From the NCBI GenBank assembly GCA_946885545.1, contig CAMPGP010000124.1:1-6650 (forward strand): a stretch of 6,650 nt of DNA, read 5' to 3'. Under the pieces are notes generated by a model. That model searched no databases and was not told the origin of the DNA. It saw only the letters and a list, made by a program, of their open reading frames with translations. Made by a program: the position numbers and the translations under genes. Shown here piece by piece: positions 1 through 5,926 of this stretch. Position 1 is the first letter of the stretch, and every line of letters begins with the position of its first letter. The stretch is from an uncultured Altererythrobacter sp. Lineage in GTDB: Bacteria; Pseudomonadota; Alphaproteobacteria; Sphingomonadales; Sphingomonadaceae.

Positions 1-1571
1 TCGGCTATCCGGTGATGATGAAGGCCAGCGCGGGCGGCGGCGGCAAGGGCATGCGCCTGGCGTGGAACGACACCGACGTGCGCGAAGGCTTCGAAGCGAC
101 GCAGCGCGAGGGCAAGAACTCGTTCGGCGACGACCGCGTGTTCATCGAGAAATTCATCGAGGACCCGCGCCACATCGAGATCCAGATCCTCGGCGACCAG
201 CACGGCAACATCCTCTACCTGAACGAGCGCGAATGCTCGATCCAGCGCCGCCACCAGAAGGTGGTCGAGGAAGCCCCGTCGCCCTTCGTCACCCCCGCGA
301 TGCGCAAGGCGATGGGCGAACAGAGCGTCGCGCTGGCCCGTGCGGTGGGGTACCATTCGGCGGGCACGGTAGAACTGATCGTCAGCGGCGCGGACCCGAC
401 GGGCGAGAGCTTCTACTTCCTCGAGATGAACACCCGCCTGCAGGTCGAACACCCGGTGACCGAGGCGATCACCGGAGTGGACCTGGTCGAGCAGATGATC
501 CGCGTCGCGGCGGGCGAAGCGCTGCCCTTCCAGCAGGACGATATCGGCATCGATGGCTGGGCGATCGAGAACCGCGTCTATGCCGAGGATCCTTATCGCG
601 GGTTCCTGCCGAGCATCGGGCGGCTCGTGCGCTACCTGCCACCGGTCGAAGGCTGGACCGACGATGGATCCGCCAACGGTCGCCGCGGCGTCGATGGCGT
701 GCGCGTCGACGACGGCGTGTTCGAAGGCGGCGAAGTCTCGATGTTTTACGACCCGATGATCGCCAAACTGGTGACATGGGGTGAAACGCGTGACGAGGCC
801 GCCGACCTGCAGGTCCGCGCGCTCGACGCTTTCCGGCTCGAAGGCCTCGGCCACAATGTCGATTTCCTAAGCGCGATCATGCAGCACCCGCGCTTCCGTT
901 CCGGCGAGCTCACCACCGGCTTCATCGCCGAGGAATATCCTGATGGCTTCCAGGGTGCGGCCGCATCGGACGAATTGCTACGCGGGCTCGCCGCGATCGG
1001 CGGCGTGATCGCCACGGTCGACGCCGACCGCGCGCGCCGCATCGATCAGCAGCTCGACGGCAATTCCTACGCGCCGGGCGACTGGACCGTGCGCATCGGG
1101 GATACCGATTACGAGGTCGTGCTGGAGGAAGACGCGATCACCGTCGATGGCGATCCGGTCGATCTCGACATGGAATACACGCCGGGCGACGCGCTGGTGG
1201 AGGTCGCGCTGGGTGACGACACACTGACGCTCCAGCTCAGGCCCACGCGCACCGGCTACGCGATCACCACCCGCGGCGCGACGCACGAGTTGCGCATCCT
1301 TCAGACGCGCATCGCGCACCTTGCCGGGCACATGATCGAGAAGATCCCGCCCGACCTGTCGAAGATGCTCATCTGCCCGATGCCGGGCCTGCTGGTGAAG
1401 CTGCATGTCGCGGAGGGCGACGAGGTCCAGCCCGGTCAGCCGCTCGCGACGGTCGAGGCGATGAAGATGGAAAACATCCTCCGCGCCGAAAAGGCTGCCA
1501 CCGTCGGCAAGATCAACGCGGGCGAGGGCGACAGCCTCGCGGTCGACGAAGTGATCCTCGAGCTCGAATAG
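1..1571 (+). CDS. pccA: Propionyl-CoA carboxylase, biotin-carboxylase/biotin-carrier (alpha) subunit, 5'-truncated
   Basis: This subunit carboxylates its own biotin with ATP and bicarbonate; the beta subunit (PccB, not in the window) passes the carboxyl group to propionyl-CoA, giving methylmalonyl-CoA in the cytoplasm. The reading frame is open from base 3, so the start lies upstream. 522 residues are present and roughly 150 are missing, matching a family length near 670. Numbering from the first full codon, the ATP-grasp glycine-rich loop GGGGKG is at 11-16, the ERECSIQRRHQKVVEE block runs to about 90, and the catalytic EMNTRLQVEHPVTE block starts at E141 (then N143, R145, E149). The biotin-carboxylase C-terminal domain follows (IENRVYAEDP). 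A PCC-type BT domain covers about 280-430, with GHNVDFLSAIMQHPRF typical of PccA rather than acetyl- or methylcrotonyl-CoA carboxylases. The C-terminal biotinyl domain has EAMKM, with the biotin-accepting K488 35 residues from the end, the usual distance. About 46 of the first 50 codons end in G or C. No frameshift is seen. Confidence in the family is very high and in propionyl specificity high. Confidence 0.95.
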   Translation, partial: GYPVMMKASAGGGGKGMRLAWNDTDVREGFEATQREGKNSFGDDRVFIEKFIEDPRHIEIQILGDQHGNILYLNERECSIQRRHQKVVEEAPSPFVTPAMRKAMGEQSVALARAVGYHSAGTVELIVSGADPTGESFYFLEMNTRLQVEHPVTEAITGVDLVEQMIRVAAGEALPFQQDDIGIDGWAIENRVYAEDPYRGFLPSIGRLVRYLPPVEGWTDDGSANGRRGVDGVRVDDGVFEGGEVSMFYDPMIAKLVTWGETRDEAADLQVRALDAFRLEGLGHNVDFLSAIMQHPRFRSGELTTGFIAEEYPDGFQGAAASDELLRGLAAIGGVIATVDADRARRIDQQLDGNSYAPGDWTVRIGDTDYEVVLEEDAITVDGDPVDLDMEYTPGDALVEVALGDDTLTLQLRPTRTGYAITTRGATHELRILQTRIAHLAGHMIEKIPPDLSKMLICPMPGLLVKLHVAEGDEVQPGQPLATVEAMKMENILRAEKAATVGKINAGEGDSLAVDEVILELE

Positions 1572-1942
1572 TGCATCTCTCGCACAGTCCCGAGGCACCC
1601 GCGGCAGAGACGATCGACTTCGACACGTTTCTCAAGGCCGATATCCGCGTCGGCACCATCGTCGCCGCCGAGGCCTTTGCCGAGGCGCGCAAGCCGAGCT
1701 ATCGGCTGCGGATCGATTTCGGCCCGGCGATCGGCGAGAAGAAGAGTTGCGCGCAGATCGCCGCGAACTATGCGCTGGACGAGCTGCCCGGGCGGCAGGT
1801 CGCGGCGGTGGTCAACTTCCCGCCGCGCCAGATCGGTCCGGCGATGTCCGAAGTGCTGACACTTGGCTTTGCCGACGACGCGGGCGAGGTCGTGTTGTTC
1901 TGCCCGGACAAGCCGGTACCGAACGGATCGCGCCTCTTCTGA
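1571..1942 (+). CDS. csaA: CsaA-type tRNA-binding protein (OB fold)
   Basis: A 123-residue single-domain protein of the CsaA/EMAP-II-like tRNA-binding family. CsaA is a small dimeric OB-fold protein that binds tRNA and, in Bacillus, has been described as a secretion-related chaperone; its role in proteobacteria is not settled. The family pattern is clear: F20 followed by DIRVGTIV at 24-31, ARKPSY at 39-44, DFGP at 49-52, KKSCAQI at 57-63, NFPPRQIGPAMSEVLTLGF at 82-100, and the C-terminal PDKPVPNGSR. The start is a GTG whose G is the last base of the pccA stop (TAGTG), so the genes overlap by one base and translation is probably coupled. There is no strong Shine-Dalgarno sequence in front of it, which fits coupling. 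The N-terminus is about 12 residues longer than the conserved domain needs, but no ATG precedes the motifs, so GTG is the best start. The gene probably shares the pccA transcript. Confidence 0.93.
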   Translation: MHLSHSPEAPAAETIDFDTFLKADIRVGTIVAAEAFAEARKPSYRLRIDFGPAIGEKKSCAQIAANYALDELPGRQVAAVVNFPPRQIGPAMSEVLTLGFADDAGEVVLFCPDKPVPNGSRLF

Positions 1943-1953
1943 TGCAAGATACT

Positions 1954-1969
1954 GTGGCGGACGCGCCAC
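1954..1969 (+). other. Short hairpin after csaA
   Basis: Perfect 6-bp inverted repeat GTGGCG / CGCCAC around the tetraloop GACG, beginning 12 bases after the csaA stop. No T run follows. It could stabilise the 3' end of the pccA-csaA transcript or be chance in GC-rich DNA. Confidence 0.35.
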
Positions 1970-2001
1970 GATACAGCACCAAATCGTTCCGATACGGGGC
2001 G

Positions 2002-2048
2002 ATCGTGGTTAATAATCTTGCGTACACCAGGCTAACCGCGATATTTTT
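2002..2048 (+). terminator. Candidate Rho-independent terminator after pccA-csaA
   Basis: The arms ATCGTGGTTA (2002-2011) and TAACCGCGAT (2033-2042) pair over 10 bp with one G-U wobble, and are followed by ATTTTTAG. This lies about 60 bases after the csaA stop, where the transcript would be expected to end. The loop is long (21 bases), although CTTG (2017-2020) and CAGG (2028-2031) inside it could pair weakly. The long loop and short T run keep confidence moderate. The same stretch could also be read as a weak promoter (TTGCGT at 2018, 18-base spacer, TATTTT at 2042), and the two readings cannot be separated by eye. Confidence 0.45.
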
Positions 2049-2123
2049 AGTCACCGAGCGGCGAAACCTGTGCGGGGGCAAAGCAGGGGGACGCGCTGCC
2101 GTTGGGTCCGATGCGATCGTGAC

Positions 2124-2127
2124 GGAG
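2124..2127 (+). promoter_or_regulatory. Ribosome binding site of the 91-residue gene
   Basis: GGAG seven bases before the ATG at 2135. It is a well-placed Shine-Dalgarno sequence, which supports translation of this small gene and fixes its start. Confidence 0.7.
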
Positions 2128-2134
2128 ACAGGAA

Positions 2135-2410
2135 ATGGCGCACAAGGGCATAGGTTTCTTCAACAGCCGGGGGCAGTTCTTCAAGACGCCCGCGGATGCG
2201 ACGGCGAGCGACCTCGCGGCGCTGCTGGGCCGAATCGGGGAGGGCGAAAGCCTCGCCCCCGGCATCGCCTACAAGCTGCTCGAACTGCGCAACGACCTCG
2301 ACCGGATTTTCGCCGAACACGATGCGATGTGCGAAGGATGGGATGCGGTAAAGCTGCACCAGGTAAAGCCCGCGGACAACGTTGCCGAACTGCCCAAGCG
2401 CGCCGGGTGA
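2135..2410 (+). CDS. Small protein of unknown function (91 aa)
   Basis: I do not recognise this protein. It is probably a real gene: it has a good GGAG ribosome binding site, an ATG, and about 89 percent G or C at the third position over its first 53 codons, like its neighbours, and no better frame overlaps it. It begins MAHKGIGFFNSRGQFFKT, with a short aromatic and glycine-rich segment (G5-F16). A likely helical region follows with SDLAALLGRIGEGESLAPG at 25-43 and a charged helix with LLELRNDLDRIFAEHDAM at about 48-65. The tail is polar. There is no signal peptide, membrane segment or metal-binding cysteine cluster (one Cys only), so it is probably a small soluble cytoplasmic protein. It lies 192 bases after csaA, behind a possible terminator, and 58 bases before the DUF488 start, so it may be transcribed alone or with the DUF488 gene. 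Confidence 0.75.
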   Translation: MAHKGIGFFNSRGQFFKTPADATASDLAALLGRIGEGESLAPGIAYKLLELRNDLDRIFAEHDAMCEGWDAVKLHQVKPADNVAELPKRAG

Positions 2411-2428
2411 CCGGCGTCCCGGACCGTT

Positions 2429-2456
2429 GCAGATGCGCCAGACGTGGCGCATCTGC
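2429..2456. repeat. Perfect 12-bp inverted repeat (stem-loop) before the DUF488 gene
   Basis: GCAGATGCGCCA (2429-2440) and TGGCGCATCTGC (2445-2456) are perfect reverse complements around the four bases GACG. The repeat begins 18 bases after the stop of the 91-residue gene and ends 12 bases before the preferred DUF488 start. No T run follows, so it is not a classic intrinsic terminator. It could be a protein-binding operator, an RNA structure limiting ribosome access to the DUF488 start, or a Rho-assisted 3' end of the upstream gene. Confidence 0.75.
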
Positions 2457-2468
2457 TATGCGGTGCGC

Positions 2469-2924
2469 ATGTCCACGATCTTTACCATCGGTTACGAGCA
2501 GGCGACCCAGGCCTCGCTGGTCCAGTCCCTGCGCACGGCGCGCGTCGAACTGCTGGCCGACATCCGCTACCTGCCGCTCTCGCGACGACCCGGCTTTTCG
2601 AAGAACAGCCTGAAGGCCGCTGTCGAAGAAGCGGGGATCGCCTATTCGCACTTCCGCCATCTCGGCACCCCGGCAGACGGGCGCGCGGCGGCGCGGCGCG
2701 GCGATCATGCGGAACTGGAGCGGATCTATTCCGGCCAGCTCGAACTGCCCGAAGCACTCGCGCAAATGGCCGAACTTCGCTCCTTGGCCGAGCGCGAGCG
2801 CATCGCCCTGCTATGCTACGAACGCCGCGCCGCCGAATGCCACCGCAGCCTGCTGTTCGATGCTCTGTTCGCCGACTTCGAGCGGGTCGACCTCGAGCCC
2901 GTATTGATTGATGCCATGGCTTAG
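2469..2924 (+). CDS. DUF488 family protein
   Basis: A 151-residue protein of the DUF488 family, whose biochemical function is unknown to me. Family hallmarks are visible: N-terminal IFTIGYE (4-10), ELLADIRYLPLSRRPGFSK (27-45, matching the usual VDVR..P.SR.PGF block, with D31 and R33), IAYSHFRHLGTP (57-68), and the C-terminal LLCYERRAAECHRSLL (114-129) with C116, E118, C124, H125 and R126. It is complete, soluble and without membrane segments. I chose the ATG at 2469 because the conserved domain begins immediately after it. In-frame upstream codons exist, including an ATG at 2433, but using that one would put the hairpin inside the coding region and add residues unlike the family. The ribosome binding site is weak. 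The stop lies 22 bases from that of the opposing sulfotransferase gene. Confidence 0.88.
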   Translation: MSTIFTIGYEQATQASLVQSLRTARVELLADIRYLPLSRRPGFSKNSLKAAVEEAGIAYSHFRHLGTPADGRAAARRGDHAELERIYSGQLELPEALAQMAELRSLAERERIALLCYERRAAECHRSLLFDALFADFERVDLEPVLIDAMA

Positions 2925-2946
2925 ACGCGCCCAGCTCAATCGAAGA

Positions 2947-4422
2947 TCAAGCCTTCTGCCAGGGCTCGTAGTGGTGACGTGCTGCCGCACCCGCTACGAT
3001 GCCAGCAGCGCTCTCGAGATAGGGAGCATAGTTGCGCCAGCGGCCAATTGCTCGATCGTGCACCCGTTCGCGAACTTGCCCGTAGCTTGGCGTCGATGCA
3101 GTCGAGCCAGGTGCCAGTTCCGCAGTATGCGAAAGATCGAGCCCGGCGAATTTTTCCAGTTCGTTGAGGGCAGTCGAGCGCTTCGTCACGAAGTCTTCGT
3201 AGCGTACGCGGTGATAGTGCAGTCCAATGGTTTGCCAATGGTCGCCAAGACGATCCAGCGCGGCGATGTGCCGGGCTGCCGAGAGTGGTGAGAGGGCACA
3301 ATTGTGCCCATGGGTCATATGATGCGACATCATCGAGACGATGACGTCGAGCGGGTGACGAGACACCACAATCATCGGCGATTCGGGCAGCGCAAGCGCA
3401 ATAAGCGGGAGATACTGCTCGTTGAAGGGCATCTTGTCGGTGAAGCGCCTCTTCGCAAGAGGCGCTGCGCGGCTTTTGGCGCAATTGAGATATGCGCTGC
3501 GCAGCTTGCCAGCCGCGGCCGCCAAGGCGGACGCTCCGAGCGATGTAAGACCTGAAGGGTAACCACCTTCGATACGGGCGGCCTCGCTTGCCATGGCGAA
3601 AGTGCATGGCAACTCACCGAGCGTCGCCACGGTGGGATCCGATCCTACGTGCCGCTCGATCAGAGTCGTGCCCGATCGAGGCGCGCCGGCAATGAAAATC
3701 GGATGCTCCGTGTTGTCGGTCGGCGAGGCTATCTCGGCAATGCGTGCCGGCCAGCTACGCGAGAAGCAGGCTTGAAGCTGCGTGAAATGCGCGGCGAGCG
3801 ATTCGTCCGGATAATACGTGCGACTCTGTTGAGCGATCTCTTCCTTCCCGCCGATAAAGTCGGCCCACGCTTCGTCATATCTTCTTGCGCGGTCCCGCAG
3901 GCGGCCGCGAGCCAAGCGGTCCTCTCCAGCCAAGTCGGTCGCCTTATCCAGTATGGCGAGCGATGAACGCCAATTCTTCGTGCGTGCCCGGAGGATAGCC
4001 TCGCGTACAGTGACGTCGCGGCCTTGTCTCTGTGCGAGGGCACGGGCACTGCCCAGGGTCTCTTCCATATCGTCGAACCGATCGAGACGCTCGAACACCC
4101 AGGCCAATCGAAGCGCCGCTCCCAGTGGGTCGTCACCTGCATCCATGCCTTGAATGAAATGAGCAATCGATTGCTCGTAAAGTCCCGCTCGAACGAGTGC
4201 GCTGCCGCTCGAGACCGCATAGCTGGGATGGGTTGCGAGATGTGCGAAATGGCGTGCCGCTTTGCCAATCGCACCGCGCCGTTCGGCAAGTTGGCCCAAA
4301 AGCATCCTGGCCTCAGGCGCCGAAGGATCATCAAGCAGAACTTCCTCCGCAGCTACTGCGGCCTCGTGCGTGCGACCCCGTGAAATTGCACTGCGCATCC
4401 TGGCGAGCGGGGCGTCACTCAT
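2947..4422 (-). CDS. TPR-containing sulfotransferase
   Basis: A 491-residue two-part protein. Residues 1 to about 225 are alpha-helical and TPR-like (AAVAAEEVLLDDPSAPEARM, then further degenerate helix pairs such as LYEQSIAHFIQGMDAGDDPL). Residues from about 240 form a PAPS-dependent sulfotransferase domain. The 5'-phosphosulfate loop is FIAGAPRSGTTLIE (243-256), FTDKMPFNEQYLPLI follows at 327-341, the 3'-phosphate site is VVSRHPLDVIVSM (352-364), and HRVRYEDFV is at 404-412. The end, with YGQVRERV and IGRWRNYAPYL, is typical of the TPR-sulfotransferase group. The acceptor cannot be told from sequence; sugars, lipids or peptides are all possible. There is no signal peptide. It starts 25 bases after the transporter stop, so co-transcription is plausible. 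Composition is odd: about 61 percent of the first 49 codons end in G or C, against 88-92 percent in neighbouring genes, suggesting acquisition by transfer. Confidence 0.9.
   Translation of the reverse strand: MSDAPLARMRSAISRGRTHEAAVAAEEVLLDDPSAPEARMLLGQLAERRGAIGKAARHFAHLATHPSYAVSSGSALVRAGLYEQSIAHFIQGMDAGDDPLGAALRLAWVFERLDRFDDMEETLGSARALAQRQGRDVTVREAILRARTKNWRSSLAILDKATDLAGEDRLARGRLRDRARRYDEAWADFIGGKEEIAQQSRTYYPDESLAAHFTQLQACFSRSWPARIAEIASPTDNTEHPIFIAGAPRSGTTLIERHVGSDPTVATLGELPCTFAMASEAARIEGGYPSGLTSLGASALAAAAGKLRSAYLNCAKSRAAPLAKRRFTDKMPFNEQYLPLIALALPESPMIVVSRHPLDVIVSMMSHHMTHGHNCALSPLSAARHIAALDRLGDHWQTIGLHYHRVRYEDFVTKRSTALNELEKFAGLDLSHTAELAPGSTASTPSYGQVRERVHDRAIGRWRNYAPYLESAAGIVAGAAARHHYEPWQKA
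3444..3466. repeat. Perfect 10-bp inverted repeat inside the sulfotransferase gene
   Basis: AGCGCCTCTT (3444-3453) and AAGAGGCGCT (3457-3466) are perfect complements with a three-base loop. On the coding strand it falls in the segment encoding APLAKRRF, just before the FTDKMPFN motif. It has no T run. It may be coincidence of coding, or it may form a strong mRNA hairpin. Confidence 0.6.
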
Positions 4423-4447
4423 GGTTTCGAGAATGGCGCGGTGTTGA

Positions 4448-5857
4448 TCATGACAGCGCCACGTCCTCCGGCTCGGCGGAGTGCATCAGGCGCTTTGCGA
4501 GCAGCAACTTGAAGGCGACGAACGCCAGTCCCGCCGCTGCGGCGAAGCCCATGTGCATCAGCCAGAAGCTCGTCACCGCCATCGTCTCGAACCAGCCGCC
4601 GACCCAGCCGACGATCGAATTGCCGGCGAAGAAGGCTAGGTAGTAGAGCCCGATCACAGTGGCGTTGATCTGCTTGGGTGCGAGGCGCGCGAACAGCGCC
4701 AGGCTGACCGGCAGCATGTGCGCGAAACCGATCGAGTTCACGATGTGAAACATGACCGGCCAGAATAGCCCGATCTTCTCGCCGGGACCCGTGGTTGCGG
4801 CGGCCATGTAGAGGCAGGCCATGCCGCCGATCGAAAAGGCAGAGCCGATGATGATCTTGGTCAGCTCGTCCGGTTCGCGCCAGCGCTTGCCGTACCAGCG
4901 ATAGAACAGCGCGACGATGGCGAGAAAGCTGACCGACACGATCGCGTCGAGCGTGATCAACCAGCCGGTCGGTAGGGTGGTGCCGAAGAACACGAGGTCG
5001 AACGAGCGGTCGCCCCACACGAGATAGGCGTTGAAGATCTGGTTGTTGGGCACGATCGCCAGCGCCATCACCGGGATCAGCATCAGCAGCGCGACGGTTG
5101 CGAGCCAGTCGGTGCGGCTCATCGGCGCCTTCTGTTCCGCCGCCGCCTTCGCCTTGCGAGCGGGCACATCGAAATGTTCCTTCGGCAGGTATTTCTGGCC
5201 CGAGATATAGATCGCGAGGCCGATCAGCATGCCCACGCCCGCCGCGCCGAAGCCCCAGTGCCAGCCGACCTTCTCGCCCAGCGTGCTCACGATCAACGGG
5301 CTGGCGATGACGCCCGCGTTGATGCCGAGGTAGAAAATCTGGAACGCGTCCGCCCGGCGCAGGTCGTCGGGCTTGTAGAGGCTGCCCACCTGGCTCGCGA
5401 TGTTGCCCTTGAACAGCCCGGAGCCGACGATGAGGCATAGCAGCGCGAACAGGAAGGTCACGTCGAACGCCATGAGGAAATGGCCCGCGGCCATCACGAT
5501 CGCGCCGATCAGCACGGTGCGGCGCTTGCCCAGGAAGCGGTCGGCGATCCATCCGCCGATGATCGGGGTGAGATAGACGCTGGCGGCGTAGGTCCCGAAG
5601 ATCGCGGAGGCGAAGGCCTGTCCGTCGAGCCCGCCGTAGAGCGCGCGCAACTGTTCGATCCCCGCCACGTCGCCGACATTGCCGGGCAGCAGCAGGTTGT
5701 TGACCATGTATAGCACCAGCAGCGTCTGCATGCCGTAGAAGCTGAACCGCTCCCACGCCTCGGTGAAGGCGAGGTAGCCGAGGCCCTTGGGATGGCCGAG
5801 GAACGCGCGGTCGTTCGGATCGAACGCCAGCTCTGGCGTCGCTTCGGCTGTGGTCAT
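4448..5857 (-). CDS. POT/PTR2 family proton-coupled transporter (annotated class: peptide MFS transporter)
   Basis: A 469-residue inner-membrane major facilitator of the proton-dependent oligopeptide transporter family. Numbered from the ATG at 5857, TM1 carries the signature EAWERFSFYGMQ (E33, E36, R37, Y41; the first of the usual two tyrosines is F40). PIIGGWIADRFLGKRR at 98-113 is the loop after TM2, and GSGLFKGNIASQVGSLY at 145-161 holds K150, matching the conserved TM4 lysine. A charged stretch at 225-250 links the two halves, and further hydrophobic segments bring the total to about 12-14. By eye, the TM7 acidic residue is replaced (PNNQ, N272) and the TM10 glutamate is replaced (IGFAHMLPVSL, F378, with H380 close by), so substrates may not be ordinary di- and tripeptides. 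A GGGGG ribosome site nine bases upstream favours the start at 5857; the ATG at 5866 directly abuts that site. The gene lies about 70 bases after the aroB stop on the same strand. Confidence 0.9.
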   Translation of the reverse strand: MTTAEATPELAFDPNDRAFLGHPKGLGYLAFTEAWERFSFYGMQTLLVLYMVNNLLLPGNVGDVAGIEQLRALYGGLDGQAFASAIFGTYAASVYLTPIIGGWIADRFLGKRRTVLIGAIVMAAGHFLMAFDVTFLFALLCLIVGSGLFKGNIASQVGSLYKPDDLRRADAFQIFYLGINAGVIASPLIVSTLGEKVGWHWGFGAAGVGMLIGLAIYISGQKYLPKEHFDVPARKAKAAAEQKAPMSRTDWLATVALLMLIPVMALAIVPNNQIFNAYLVWGDRSFDLVFFGTTLPTGWLITLDAIVSVSFLAIVALFYRWYGKRWREPDELTKIIIGSAFSIGGMACLYMAAATTGPGEKIGLFWPVMFHIVNSIGFAHMLPVSLALFARLAPKQINATVIGLYYLAFFAGNSIVGWVGGWFETMAVTSFWLMHMGFAAAAGLAFVAFKLLLAKRLMHSAEPEDVALS

Positions 5858-5866
5858 TGCTGGCAT

Positions 5867-5871
5867 CCCCC
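5867..5871 (-). promoter_or_regulatory. Ribosome binding site deciding the transporter start
   Basis: GGGGG on the minus strand, followed by ATG at once and by a second in-frame ATG nine bases after the site. Only the second (5857) has normal Shine-Dalgarno spacing, so it is preferred over the first (5866), which would add MPA. Confidence 0.55.
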
Positions 5872-5926
5872 AATCGTGTATTTTGCGAGTGGGTTAGCGG
5901 GCCGAGGCAAACCTGTCGCGCGAAAA

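Noticed and set aside
645..720. Apparent insertion in PccA after the biotin-carboxylase domain (about residues 217-238)
   Set aside because: Alphaproteobacterial PccA proteins carry an extra segment at this place, so it looks like a normal family feature.
978..1598. Long open frame (206 codons) on the minus strand opposite pccA
   Set aside because: It lies wholly opposite the conserved PccA BT and biotinyl domains, is rich in Arg, Ala and Asp as expected of a GC-rich antisense frame, and has no recognisable motif.
2433..2468. Upstream in-frame ATG as the DUF488 start
   Set aside because: The conserved domain starts right at 2469, the extra 12 residues match nothing in the family, and this ATG lies inside the arm of the inverted repeat.
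1747..2613. Open frame of 288 codons on the plus strand spanning csaA, the gap and the 91-residue gene
   Set aside because: It crosses three annotated segments in the wrong frame, with arginine-rich low-complexity composition and no motifs; csaA is certain in its own frame.
4419..5873. Open frame of 484 codons on the minus strand, in another frame over the transporter
   Set aside because: Its product is arginine-rich and low in hydrophobic segments, while the overlapping frame encodes a clear POT transporter. It is an artefact of high GC.
5867..5926. Promoter for the transporter gene in the aroB-transporter gap
   Set aside because: I could not find a -35/-10 pair with normal spacing; TTGCCT and the CAAAAT/AAAATA stretch are 19-20 bases apart and poorly matched.
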